A DNA stretch of 35,406 nt from Burkholderiales bacterium (GCA_020854035.1 JADZGE010000007.1:1-35406); one strand, 5' to 3'; shown: positions 26,198 through 34,085, numbered from the stretch's first letter. Made by a program: numbers and translations. The notes: generated from the letters alone by a model not told the origin.

Positions 26198-26258
26198 GAC
26201 AGGGGGCTCTTCGGATGGAAAACGTTGCCGATCCGTTGCGTGACTACGCTGGCCATTT

Positions 26259-26275
26259 TGCACCGTGTTGGTGCG
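26259..26275 (+). promoter_or_regulatory. NtrC binding site
   Basis: TGCACC-GTGTT-GGTGCG matches the NtrC consensus TGCACY-N5-RGTGCA at all but the last base. It is centred about 128 bases before the predicted start of the sigma-54 transcript, a usual enhancer distance. A half-site GGTGCA follows at 26288-26293. Confidence 0.72.
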
Positions 26276-26338
26276 TCGCGGGAATCCGGTGCATCGCCGG
26301 AGGGCAGCACTTCGCTCATGCACAGGCAACGCACACTA

Positions 26339-26351
26339 TAACATTTTGATT
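26339..26351 (-). promoter_or_regulatory. IHF binding site
   Basis: The minus strand reads AATCAAAATGTTA, a full match to the IHF consensus WATCAANNNNTTR. It lies between the NtrC site and the sigma-54 promoter, where IHF bends DNA so that the activator touches the polymerase. A 13-base palindrome, TTAAC-GTA-GTTAA (26351-26363), abuts it. Confidence 0.6.
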
Positions 26352-26367
26352 TAACGTAGTTAATGTT

Positions 26368-26384
26368 CTGGCACGGTCCGTGCT
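26368..26384 (+). promoter_or_regulatory. Sigma-54 promoter of the porin-glnK-amtB operon
   Basis: CTGGCACGGTCCGTGCT matches the consensus YTGGCACGRNNNTTGCW at every defined position except one (G for T). The essential GG and GC are 10 bases apart. The start point should be near 26395, beside a perfect 12-base palindrome, TGCGATATCGCA (26396-26407), and about 47 bases before the porin ATG. Confidence 0.78.
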
Positions 26385-26441
26385 GTGCGTTCCCGTGCGA
26401 TATCGCATGTCGCACCAACCCCGAGTAAGAAAGGGCATTTC

Positions 26442-27290
26442 ATGCTGAAGACAACCCTGCAGGCAGGCACGATCGCCGCAGCCCTCGGAGCGGGGGTCGC
26501 CCAGGCGCAGCAGCCGGCAGCACCAGCATCACCGCACACGTTTACCGGGAACGTCGGATTATTCAGCCAGTACATCTTCCGCGGCCTGACGCAGACCAAC
26601 CGCGAGCCCGCCATCCAGGGCGGCTTCGACTACTCGCACGCGAGCGGGATCTACGCCGGCACCTGGGCGTCGAACGTGAGCTGGCTGCGCGACAGCGGCG
26701 CCTACAGCGGCGGGGGCGGCGGCGAGTTCGATTTCTACGGCGGATTCAAGGGCGCGTTCGGCAAGTCCGACTTTACCTTCGACATCGGCACGCTCTACTA
26801 CTGGTACCCGGGCGACGCCAACACGGTCGCCAACCCGCTCAACCCGAAGGCCGACACGTGGGAAATCTACGGCGCGCTCGGCTGGAAGTGGTTCACCGTC
26901 AAGTATTCGCACGTGGTGAGCAACAAGGCGTTCGGCGTGCTCGACGCGGGCGGCACCTACTACGTCGATTTCGGCGTCGCGGTGCCGCTCGGCAACTCGG
27001 GCGTGACGCTCGACGCGCACTACGGCATCCAGAAGTTCAAGGGCGAGGACGCGCGCAACATCGCCGCCGGTCCCGGCGGCCTGCCGTATAGCAACGACGA
27101 CGCTTTCTCGTACGAGGACTGGAGGATCGGCATCTCCTTGGCGTTGCCGAAGGATTTCACCATCGGCGCGTACTACACCGACACGAGCAGCGCGACGGCC
27201 TTCGGCTACGGCAGCGTGGCGGAGGGCGGCGTTTACCCGCGCAATATCGCCAAGGGCACGGGAACCATCTACATCAGGAAAACCTTCTAG
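26442..27290 (+). CDS. TorF family putative porin
   Basis: 282 aa. The signal peptide is MLKTTLQAGTIAAAL then GAGVAQAQQ. The mature part is an outer membrane barrel of the TorF type: FTGNVGLFSQYIFRGLTQTN (about 34-53) is the family opening, with IQGGFDYSH, aromatic girdle strands such as GTLYYWYP, and a C-terminal strand ending in Phe (IYIRKTF), the usual barrel assembly signal. ATG 26442 follows AAGGG. First gene of the sigma-54 unit with glnK and amtB, so it probably admits a nitrogen source when nitrogen is short. The transported compound is unknown. Confidence 0.88.
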   Translation: MLKTTLQAGTIAAALGAGVAQAQQPAAPASPHTFTGNVGLFSQYIFRGLTQTNREPAIQGGFDYSHASGIYAGTWASNVSWLRDSGAYSGGGGGEFDFYGGFKGAFGKSDFTFDIGTLYYWYPGDANTVANPLNPKADTWEIYGALGWKWFTVKYSHVVSNKAFGVLDAGGTYYVDFGVAVPLGNSGVTLDAHYGIQKFKGEDARNIAAGPGGLPYSNDDAFSYEDWRIGISLALPKDFTIGAYYTDTSSATAFGYGSVAEGGVYPRNIAKGTGTIYIRKTF

Positions 27291-27689
<399 letters not shown>

Positions 27690-27718
27690 CTATTCGAGCG
27701 AACGCCAGGGGAGCCGAA

Positions 27719-29227
27719 ATGAAACGCCTGTTGGCGATACTCGCCCTGTTCGGCACCGTGAGCGTCGCGGCAACGCAGGCGATGGGCCAGGACAAGCCGC
27801 CGTCGGAGAAGCCCCCCCCGCAGGCGCCCGCCGTCGCGACCCCGAGCGCCGCCGCACCGTCGGCCGCGACCGCGGCGACCGCCGCATCCACACCGGCGCC
27901 CGCGCCGAACAAGGGTGACGTGGCGTGGATGCTGACCTGCACGGCGCTCGTCCTCATGATGAGCGTGCCCGCGCTGGCGCTCTTCTACGGCGGCATGGTC
28001 CGGGCGAAGAACATGCTCTCGGTGCTGATGCAGGTGCTCGTCACTTTCTCGCTCGCCACGGTGCTGTGGTGCATCTACGGCTACAGCCTGGCATTTACCG
28101 AAGGCAACGCCTTCATCGGCGGCTTCGACCGGTTGTTCCTCTCCGGCGTCTTCGACGCGGCGAAGGGCGAATTCGCGATGGGCGCGACCTTCAGCAAGGC
28201 GACGCCCATACCGGAGATCGTGTTCGTGGCGTTCCAGGCGACGTTCGCGGCGATCACCTGCTGCCTCGTGTTGGGCGCGTTTGCCGAGCGCATCAAGTTC
28301 TCCGCGGTGCTGATCTTCGTCGTGCTGTGGCTCACCTTCGCCTATGCGCCGATCGCGCACATGGTGTGGTTCTGGATGGGCCCCGACGCTTATACCGATC
28401 CGAAGCTCGTGGGCGAGTTGAACTCCAGGGCCGGTCTCATCTGGCAGTGGGGCGCGCTCGACTTCGCCGGCGGCACGGTCGTGCACATCAACGCCGGGGT
28501 CGCGGGTCTTGTCGGCGCCTACCTCGTCGGCAAGCGCATCGGCTACGGGCGCGAAGCGATGACGCCGCACAACCTGCCGATGACCATGATCGGTGCGTCG
28601 CTCCTGTGGGTGGGCTGGTTCGGCTTTAACGCCGGCTCGGCGCTCGAAGCGGGCAACGCCGCGGCCCTCGCTTTCCTCAACACGTTCCTCGCGACCGCCT
28701 GCGCGGTGCTCGCCTGGACGCTCGGGGAGTGGCTTGTCAAGGGGAAGCCCTCGATGCTGGGCGCCGCCTCGGGCGTGGTCGCGGGGCTCGTGGCGATCAC
28801 ACCGGCCGCCGGCAACGTCGGCATCCCGGGCGCTTTCGTGATCGGGACCGCGGCGGGTTTCGTCTGCCTGTGGGCGGTGAACGGCCTGAAGAAAATGCTC
28901 GGCGTGGACGATTCCCTCGACGTCTTCGGCGTGCACGCGGTCGGCGGGATGCTGGGTGCGCTCCTTACGGGCATCTTCAACAACCAGTCGCTCGGCGGTC
29001 CGGGGCTCGTCACGGACTGGGTCACGGGCAAGGTCGGCTCCAACCCGGTCTGGGACCAGTTCCTGATCCAGGCGCAGGCCGCCGGTCTCACGATCATCTG
29101 GACGGCGGTCGTCGCGCTCGTCGCGTTCAAGGTCGCGGATCTCATCGTGGGGCTGCGTCCCAACGAGGAAGTGGAACGCGAAGGCCTGGACATCAACGAA
29201 CACGGCGAGGTGGCCTACCACGTGTAG
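27719..29227 (+). CDS. amtB: Ammonium transporter AmtB
   Basis: 502 aa. A cleavable signal peptide (about 1-23) is followed by about 40 residues rich in Pro, Ala and Thr (24-63). The channel begins at GDVAWMLTCTALVLMMSVPA (in two parts) with the usual 11 membrane segments. Hallmarks: ALFYGGMVRAKNML, the pore region YAPIAHMVW with the first conserved His, DFAGGTVVHINAGVAGLVGA (in two parts) and DVFGVHAVGGMLGALLTG with the second pore His. It conducts ammonium and is gated by GlnK. AGGGGAG precedes the ATG. Last gene of the nitrogen operon. Confidence 0.97.
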   Translation: MKRLLAILALFGTVSVAATQAMGQDKPPSEKPPPQAPAVATPSAAAPSAATAATAASTPAPAPNKGDVAWMLTCTALVLMMSVPALALFYGGMVRAKNMLSVLMQVLVTFSLATVLWCIYGYSLAFTEGNAFIGGFDRLFLSGVFDAAKGEFAMGATFSKATPIPEIVFVAFQATFAAITCCLVLGAFAERIKFSAVLIFVVLWLTFAYAPIAHMVWFWMGPDAYTDPKLVGELNSRAGLIWQWGALDFAGGTVVHINAGVAGLVGAYLVGKRIGYGREAMTPHNLPMTMIGASLLWVGWFGFNAGSALEAGNAAALAFLNTFLATACAVLAWTLGEWLVKGKPSMLGAASGVVAGLVAITPAAGNVGIPGAFVIGTAAGFVCLWAVNGLKKMLGVDDSLDVFGVHAVGGMLGALLTGIFNNQSLGGPGLVTDWVTGKVGSNPVWDQFLIQAQAAGLTIIWTAVVALVAFKVADLIVGLRPNEEVEREGLDINEHGEVAYHV

Positions 29228-29245
29228 CGTTCAGCGCGCGGATTC

Positions 29246-29273
29246 AAGGGCGCCCGCGGGCGCCCTTTTTCTC
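29246..29273 (+). terminator. Rho-independent terminator after amtB
   Basis: AAGGGCGCCC-GC-GGGCGCCCTT followed by TTT and CTC: a perfect 10-bp GC-rich stem and a T-run, 18 bases after the amtB stop. It closes the nitrogen operon. Confidence 0.9.
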
Positions 29274-29442
29274 GTGCGCGCCAGTGCGCGCCTGCGGGAA
29301 GGTAGAAGCGCATGTTCGTTGGCGTGGGGGTGGCGCAGGTGCCCGGGCCTCGTGCCCGCTCCCGTCCACGTCGCGGGCGCAAGGGCCGCCGGGCCGGGCG
29401 TAGAATTCCAGGCTCGGGGGGCACGGCGCGCGGGGAGAATGC

Positions 29443-29612
29443 ATGGTTGCGTTGCGGGCCGGAATGAAATGCACGGTGGAGCGGGAAGTCGCGCAAGCGC
29501 CCTCGGCCACGCGGGGCGGCGACACGGGATTCTCCACACCGTCGATGACGCGGAAGTCGAAAAGGAAACGCGGCGGCTAGACGGCCGCCCGCGGAAGGGG
29601 GCCCCGGTATGA
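29443..29612 (+). pseudogene. FlK-like thioesterase remnant, internally deleted
   Basis: GGGGAGA and ATG 29443 open a frame reading MVALRAGMKCTVEREVAQ and then GGDTGFSTPSM, which resembles the start of the fluoroacetyl-CoA-type hot-dog thioesterases (usual form: L.PGM...V...V....A, then G....VF.TP.M). From about 29540 the sense moves to another frame: TVDDAEVEKETRRLDGR up to a TGA at 29610 that overlaps the next ATG as ATGA. The roughly 80-residue middle is missing. TAGAAT at 29401-29406 could be the old -10. The rest of 29274-29442 holds nothing recognisable. Confidence 0.5.
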
Positions 29613-30877
29613 ACGCTCGACCCGATCCGTATACCCGTACCGAGATCCGCGACGGCATGCGGATTACCTGGCACCAGGCGATTACGGTGGACGACGGGCT
29701 CGTGTTGCGCGCGGACGTCTATCGCCCGATCGACGATGCCGTCCGTGCGCCGGTCATCCTCACTTACGGGATCTATGCCAAGGGCCTCGCCTACCAGGAC
29801 GGCTATTCGCTCCAGTGGGAGAAGATGGTCGCCGACTACCCCGAGATCCTGCAGGGCTCGACCAACCAGTACCAGAACCGGGAAACCACCGACCCCGAGC
29901 GCTGGGTTCCGCACGGGTATGCCATCGTGCGCGTGGACTCGCGCGGCGCGGGCTGGTCGCCGGGATTCATGGATCCCGCGAGCCCCCAGGAGATCGAGGA
30001 TCTCTATCAGTGCATCGAGTGGGCCGGCACGCAACCGTGGAGCAACGGGAAAGGCGGGATGCTGGGCATCTCGTACTACGCCGGGAACCAGTGGCGCGTG
30101 GCGGGAATGCACCCGCCGCATCTGGCCGCGATCATTCCGTGGGAGGGGCAGAACGACCGCTACCGCGACTCCGGCTACCACGGCGGGATCCTCTGGCAGT
30201 TCCAGGAGCGCTGGGCGAAGCACCAGGTCGCGAACATCCAGTACCGGCGCGGCGAGCGCGCGAAGAAGAATCCCAACACCGGCGAATCGGTGGCGGGCCC
30301 GGTCACGCTCTCCGAGGAGGAACTCGCGAAGCACCGGGTGGACGCCTTCGAGGAGAGCGGCACCCGCTTTTCGACGAGTGGCACCGCGCGCGAACGGCCG
30401 ATCTCTCGCTCGTGAAGACGCCGCTCCTTACCTGCGCCAACTGGGGTGGGCAGGGGATACACCCGCGCGGCAATTTCAACGGCTACATCGAAACCCCCGC
30501 CGACACGCCGAAATGGCTGGAGGCGCGCGGCGACTCCCACTGGTCGCTCTTTTCCAGCAAGTACGGCCTCGATCTGCAGAAGCGCTTCTTCGATTACCAC
30601 CTCAAGGGCGTACGGAACGGCTGGGACCGGCAGCCGCGGGTGCTACTTAACGTGCGTCATCCCGGCGAGCGTTTCGTGTTGCGGCACGAGAACGAATGGC
30701 CGATCGCCCGCACGCAGTGGACGAAGTTCTGCCTCGATCCGGCGAGAAGCAAACCGTGGCGCCCCTTTCATCCGCACGACCGCGTGGAGCCCCTCACACC
30801 GGGCGAGATCTGCGAGTGCGATATCGAGTTCGTCACGAGTTCGATACCTGCTGCTGCCCGTCGTCCCGAAAGTGTGA
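29609..30877 (+). pseudogene. CocE/NonD family hydrolase, frameshifted and shortened
   Basis: From ATG 29609 the frame encodes a CocE/NonD alpha/beta hydrolase: VDDGLVLRADVYRP, RVDSRGAGWSPG, and the nucleophile motif GISYYAG (Ser at about residue 154). At 30350-30358 the run GAGGAGAGCGG shows an apparent AG duplication. The natural sequence continues two bases out of frame: ERHPLFDEWHRARTADLS and HWSLFSSKYGLDLQKRFFDY up to ECDIEFVTSS. There a second break occurs at two copies of CGAGTTCG (30825-30832, 30836-30843), and the family C-terminus RYLLLPVVPKV ends at 30877 in yet another frame. About 50 residues of the C-terminal beta domain are missing. At least two lesions, so it is not expected to be functional. 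Confidence 0.82.
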
Positions 30878-30922
30878 GCGCACACTGACGTAGAAGTCAT
30901 TGTAGAACAAGGATTGATGATC

Positions 30923-31768
30923 ATGGCCCTCAAGTATCCGCTGGTGCACGTGGATGATGTCCCGCCCGAGAACATGAAGGCGGGCGAAGGTTGGGCGATC
31001 TCGGAATTCCGCCTGCCGATCTCCGGCGGGGACGGCAGCAGCACGACGATGTTCCACTCGATTTTCCGGCCGGGATCGACGCACGCGAAGCACTTGCACA
31101 GCCGCTGCGACGAGATCGCGGTGTACCTCAAGGGTCACGGCGTGGTCGGGCAGGGCGTCGAGCGCACCCAAGTGCGGGCAGGTCACTGCCGCCGGATGCC
31201 GCGCGGGTCCGAACATTTTTTCTTCAACGAGACGAAGGACGAAGAGGCCATGTGCATCGGCTTCTACATGGGGGCGAAGGACGTTGCCGGCACGGGCTAC
31301 GAGTTTCGCGGGCAGGTGACCGAAGCCGACATCCGCATGCCGCGCGGGAAGGGTTTCCGGGAGGGGACGCTCGTGCACATCGACGCTGTCGAGCCCGCCC
31401 GCATGAGCGTGAAGGACGGCTGGCGGATCTCGGATTTCCGCACCCCGATCGGCAGTCACAACGGCAGCCCCAACACGCTCTTCTGGGCGAAGTTCCTGCC
31501 CGGCGCGGTGCACGAGAAGCACCGGCACGACAGCGCGGAGGAGATCTACTACGTCGCCGGCGGACGCGGGATCGCGGGGGCCGGGCCCGACCGCGTCGAA
31601 GTGCGCGCCGGGCACGTGCACTTCATCCCGAAGGGCGTGGAGCACTTCCTCGCCAACGTGAGCAAGACCGAGCCGCTGGAAGTGATCGGCGTCTACACCG
31701 GCGCGGGCAGCGTCGCGGAGAGCGGCTACGCGTACATGGGCACGGTTACCGAGGCGGACCTCCGGTGA
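30923..31768 (+). CDS. Bicupin protein
   Basis: 281 aa made of two similar cupin halves (about 1-140 and 141-281). Each half has a GW.IS.FR.PI start (GWAISEFRLPIS; GWRISDFRTPIG), a cupin motif 1 (THAKHLHSRCDEI; VHEKHRHDSAEEI) with metal-binding His and Glu, and a motif 2 (MPRGSEHFFFN; IPKGVEHFLAN). Both halves end in a nearly identical TEAD (GQVTEADIR; GTVTEADLR). Metal-dependent cupins include dioxygenases and isomerases; the reaction here is unknown. AAGGA (30909-30913) fits ATG 30923 better than ATG 30917. It follows the broken CocE gene. Confidence 0.85.
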   Translation: MALKYPLVHVDDVPPENMKAGEGWAISEFRLPISGGDGSSTTMFHSIFRPGSTHAKHLHSRCDEIAVYLKGHGVVGQGVERTQVRAGHCRRMPRGSEHFFFNETKDEEAMCIGFYMGAKDVAGTGYEFRGQVTEADIRMPRGKGFREGTLVHIDAVEPARMSVKDGWRISDFRTPIGSHNGSPNTLFWAKFLPGAVHEKHRHDSAEEIYYVAGGRGIAGAGPDRVEVRAGHVHFIPKGVEHFLANVSKTEPLEVIGVYTGAGSVAESGYAYMGTVTEADLR

Positions 31769-32160
31769 TGAAGTGATGCAGTGACGGGGCGGCGAGGCGG
31801 CGCTTCAATCCTTCCCCTCCACCCGGGGTGGTCGCACAGCGACCGGGGTGGGACTGCATGTCTTGCGCTCGCCGTGTCCTGTCGGAACGACCGGCGCCTG
31901 ATCCGGTTCTCCGGGCGCAGCTGCGAGTTGGATTTGGCCGTCGCGTTGTCTGGAAGCAGTACCAGTACCCGAGAACCGGATCAGTCACCGGCCGCTCCGC
32001 CACCCGGCCGCAGGTGGTAGAGCCGTGCGGCTTGCTCTTGTAATGGGCCCACTGGACCGCCCCCGCCACCCACCCTGTTCTGCTGGAGCAAGTCGGCGGA
32101 GGAAACCGGGAGGAAACTGAGCCTGGCTCGGAAAGCGAACCTGCCGCCGGGTACCAACTC
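31769..32160. other. Gene-free stretch left of the cassette region
   Basis: 392 bases without a credible gene. It contains a hairpin GGTCGC-ACA-GCGACC inside a CCACCC...GGGTGG context (about 31824-31856), the repeat copy B (31871-31988), and about 170 bases in which I recognise nothing. No integron attI site or integrase was found here. The GC content begins to fall toward 32150. Confidence 0.5.
31871..31988 (+). repeat. Dispersed 118-bp repeat, copy B
   Basis: Matches copy A (1-119, minus) almost throughout. The bracketing inverted repeat is here 13 bp and perfect: TGATCCGGTTCTC (31899-31911) and GAGAACCGGATCA (31971-31983). Before it, GTCGGAACGAC (31881-31891) can form a small hairpin whose copy A version keeps pairing through a wobble. 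The least conserved part is a 13-base loop stretch (31921-31933). It lies just left of the cassette array. Confidence 0.75.
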
Positions 32161-32712
32161 TTGGCCGACGTGAAAGCCAAGCGTGGAATGAACGAGGCAG
32201 CAGATGTACATCTCACCTCCATCTTCTACCCAGTTCGCAGCTTCAGGCGCGGTACGCTTCCCAAGAGCATGGCTGAGAACCCAGCGGTGATGGCCGAGAT
32301 TGCGCGCCTCGCTGAGCTTCTTCCGATCGGACCTGATTCAAGGATCGAGGATGTCACGGCCTCAGTCGGCATCGACGGAGAGAAGAAGTACTGGAAGGCT
32401 AGGCACAAGATCGCGAACTTCCTCAAGCACGCGGACAAAGACTCGGACGCGCTTCTCGCAGAACAGGACGTGGACAACGCCAACCTGCTAATACAGGCAA
32501 TTGGCGCATACTTGGATCTGCTGCATCGTCAGCTTCTGCCGGAGGGTCTCGTGCTTTGGCTCTTCGTTTGCGCGCGAGACAACGACGGCTCGGCCGTCCC
32601 CGAGCGCTTCCAACCTACCTTCGCGTTGCTCTCGAAACTCGGCGCAGAGGAGAGGCATGAGTTCTGCAGTGCCATGATCAAGAAGCTGTCAGAGCGCGCG
32701 AGTGCTGCCTAA
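32161..32712 (+). CDS. Cassette-borne protein of unknown function
   Basis: 183 aa from TTG 32161; ATG 32188 is the alternative. No enzyme family is recognised. The central stretch KARHKIANFLKHADKDSDA (about 77-95) resembles a motif in hypothetical proteins often found in mobile cassettes. The rest is mostly helical, with a hydrophobic segment LVLWLFVCA. Codon use is visibly less GC-biased than in the neighbours (many gag, gca, act, aag). Its TAA stop is part of the attC R'' box GCCTAAC, as in integron gene cassettes. Confidence 0.6.
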   Translation: MADVKAKRGMNEAADVHLTSIFYPVRSFRRGTLPKSMAENPAVMAEIARLAELLPIGPDSRIEDVTASVGIDGEKKYWKARHKIANFLKHADKDSDALLAEQDVDNANLLIQAIGAYLDLLHRQLLPEGLVLWLFVCARDNDGSAVPERFQPTFALLSKLGAEERHEFCSAMIKKLSERASAA

Positions 32713-32785
32713 CCTCGTGCTCCAGCGGACGCACAACAGCGGCGCTGCGCTTGCGGTTGTGCGCCGCTGAGCACGGCCGTTATGC
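32707..32785 (+). repeat. attC site 1 (integron cassette recombination site)
   Basis: R'' box GCCTAAC (32707-32713) and R' box GTTATGC (32779-32785) frame a long hairpin. CAGCGGACGCACAAC pairs with GTTGTGCGCCGCTG with one unpaired A; the next segment, GTGCT with AGCAC, pairs with one unpaired C on the same strand. Unpaired bases on one strand only are the hallmark that IntI uses for strand choice. Length is 79 bp, in the normal range. It follows a stop codon directly. Confidence 0.8.
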
Positions 32786-32817
32786 CGCTCAAGGAACGGG
32801 CGTAGAATAGTCGTGCC

Positions 32818-33006
32818 ATGGGGGACGCAGCGCGACATCTCTTGCAATCGTTCGACGCGCTCTCCGAGACCGACCGGCGAGAGGTCTTGGAAGAGTTGCT
32901 GCGTCGTGCGGCGGAGCTGCCTTACGCATTTCCCTCAGATGACGAACTCGTCCGGGCAGCCGATCAGGTATTCCGGGATCTTGATCGTCGTGAGGCGAGA
33001 GGGTGA
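32818..33006 (+). CDS. Antitoxin of a MazF-type module
   Basis: 62 aa, acidic. The pattern LLQSFDALSETDRREVLEEL then LLRRAAELPYAF...SDDELVRAADQVFRDLDRREA is typical of short antitoxin-like proteins encoded before PemK/MazF toxins: a helical N-terminal half and a C-terminal half that would wrap the toxin. Its TGA overlaps the toxin GTG (GTGA). TAGAAT at 32803-32808 is a possible -10, and the TTATGC of the attC site lies exactly 17 bases upstream as a weak -35. No clear ribosome site precedes ATG 32818, so the message may be nearly leaderless. Confidence 0.75.
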   Translation: MGDAARHLLQSFDALSETDRREVLEELLRRAAELPYAFPSDDELVRAADQVFRDLDRREARG

Positions 33007-33329
33007 GCACGCCGCTACGCGGCGAGGTTTACATGGTTGATCTCGGGCTGGCGGCAAAGGTCCGGCCATGCTTGGTCATGAGCGTCCCCGTAACTCCCCC
33101 GGATCGATCGCTGATCACCGTCATCCCTCACACCACCGCACTTCGACAGTCCCGCTTCGAAGTCGCCGTTCCTGTCAGGTTCCTGAAGCCCGGAGCATTC
33201 GACGCTCAAGGAATCGTGACCGTTCCAACGGTTCGGCTCATGAATCGCCTCGGAGTATTGACTCCAGAACAGATGCGGTCCGTCGAGAGAGCGGTATGCG
33301 TGTGGCTCGGCATCAATACCGCGGCATGA
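33003..33329 (+). CDS. MazF/PemK family endoribonuclease toxin
   Basis: 108 aa. The beta-barrel opening RGEVYMVDLG is followed by KVRPCLVMS (usual form: RP.LV.S), then ITVIPHTT, a central VRFLKPGAFDAQGIVTVPTVR, and the end LGVLTPEQMRSVERAVCVWLGI. The family cuts mRNA at short sequences and is silenced by its antitoxin. GTG 33003 overlaps the antitoxin stop, indicating coupled translation. Its TGA lies inside the R'' box of attC site 2. Confidence 0.88.
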   Translation: MSTPLRGEVYMVDLGLAAKVRPCLVMSVPVTPPDRSLITVIPHTTALRQSRFEVAVPVRFLKPGAFDAQGIVTVPTVRLMNRLGVLTPEQMRSVERAVCVWLGINTAA

Positions 33330-33390
33330 CCGCCGCATCCAAACCGACGCGCATGCCTTTCGTGCGCGCGATTGATGCGGGACGTTGGAT
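33324..33390 (+). repeat. attC site 2
   Basis: R''-like GCATGAC (33324-33330; the third-last base departs from AAC) and R' GTTGGAT (33384-33390), a full match to GTTRRRY. Between them CCGCATC...CGCGCATG pairs with CGTGCGCGCG...GATGCGG, leaving unpaired bases on the left strand. The spacers CGC and GGAC match those of site 4. Length 67 bp. It begins on the stop codon of the first toxin gene. Confidence 0.68.
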
Positions 33391-33410
33391 TCCTTGCGCG
33401 AGGTGGCACG

Positions 33411-33431
33411 GGTATGATAAATGGTCATACC
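33411..33431 (+). promoter_or_regulatory. Palindromic operator over the -10 of the second toxin module
   Basis: GGTATGA-TAAATGG-TCATACC is a perfect 7-bp inverted repeat. It contains TATGAT (33413-33418), a good -10. It ends 13 bases before the antitoxin ATG, just upstream of GGAGG. This is the expected place for autorepression by a ribbon-helix-helix antitoxin. Confidence 0.65.
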
Positions 33432-33444
33432 TTGGAGGTGCGCC

Positions 33445-33687
33445 ATGAGCAGCGTCAAGGTCGCGATCACCATCGACAGCGGGACCCTCGCGCGCGTCGA
33501 CGGATTGGTTGCGAAGAAGGTCTATCCCAACCGTAGCCGGGCCATCCAGTCGGCGGTGGCCGAAAAGCTCGCCCGAATGGAGCGTGGCCGCCTGGCGTCG
33601 GAATGCGCAAAGCTCGATCGCAAATTCGAGAAGGCGCTCGCCGAAGAGGGCCTGGGACAGGAGCTCAATACTTGGCCCGCATACTGA
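33445..33687 (+). CDS. Ribbon-helix-helix antitoxin
   Basis: 80 aa. The N-terminal [20 protein letters not shown] then [19 protein letters not shown] is a ribbon-helix-helix DNA-binding domain of the CopG/MazE9 sort: a beta strand, two helices and the NRSRAIQ turn. The C-terminal [19 protein letters not shown] would contact the toxin. It probably represses its own promoter at 33411-33431. TTGGAGGTG precedes the ATG. It overlaps the toxin by 16 bases. Confidence 0.85.
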   Translation: MSSVKVAITIDSGTLARVDGLVAKKVYPNRSRAIQSAVAEKLARMERGRLASECAKLDRKFEKALAEEGLGQELNTWPAY

Positions 33688-34010
33688 GGGGCGAAGTCCG
33701 TTGGGCGGACCTCAGCCCGGCCCGCGGCCACGAACAGGCGGGCCTGCGCCCGGTGCTGGTTCTCAGCCACGACGTATTCAACGAACGCTCGGGCACCGTG
33801 ATTGCCATGGCATTGACCAGCCAGCCGCAGCGCGCCGGTTTTCCTCTCACACTTGAGCCGCAAGCGGTAAAGCTGCCGGTGCGTTCCTGGGTCAAGATCA
33901 GCCAGATCCGGACACTTTCCGTGGAACGCATCGGTGCGAAGCTCGGTCGCGCCTCGCCCGAGGAGGTTTCACAAGTCGTCGAGGGTCTTGATGAGATCAT
34001 CGGAATCTAA
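33672..34010 (+). CDS. MazF/PemK family endoribonuclease toxin
   Basis: 112 aa from TTG 33672, eight bases after AGGAG (33659-33663). It reads [21 protein letters not shown] then [13 protein letters not shown], the classic MazF opening, then [39 protein letters not shown] (in two parts) and the C-terminal helix [16 protein letters not shown]. It is a ribosome-independent mRNA interferase by family. The longer open frame to 33603 lies inside the antitoxin and is not used. Its TAA is inside the R'' box of attC site 3. Confidence 0.9.
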   Translation: MARILRGEVRWADLSPARGHEQAGLRPVLVLSHDVFNERSGTVIAMALTSQPQRAGFPLTLEPQAVKLPVRSWVKISQIRTLSVERIGAKLGRASPEEVSQVVEGLDEIIGI

Positions 34011-34062
34011 CCGCTGTGATGCAGCCGGCAGAAATGCCGGCGACTGATCGCGGACGTTGCGG
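34005..34062 (+). repeat. attC site 3 (degenerate R')
   Basis: R'' ATCTAAC (34005-34011) fits RYYYAAC. The stem uses GTGAT, CAG and CCGGCA on the left and TGCCGG, CTG and ATCGC on the right, with an unpaired G on the left, unpaired CGA on the right, and a GAAA loop. The right spacer is GGAC as in site 2. R' GTTGCGG (34056-34062) departs from GTTRRRY at two positions. Length 58 bp. It starts on the stop codon of the second toxin gene. Confidence 0.5.
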
Positions 34063-34085
34063 CTTAACGGTCAGCCCGATGGGAA

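Noticed and set aside
31927..31933. GTTGGAT inside repeat copy B as the left border of the cassette array
   Set aside because: It matches the R' consensus, but no hairpin or R'' box accompanies it, and the same position in copy A is simply diverged.
33603..33671. Longer start for the second MazF toxin
   Set aside because: The additional residues are Arg-rich shadow of the antitoxin; TTG 33672 has AGGAG eight bases upstream and gives the standard MazF length.
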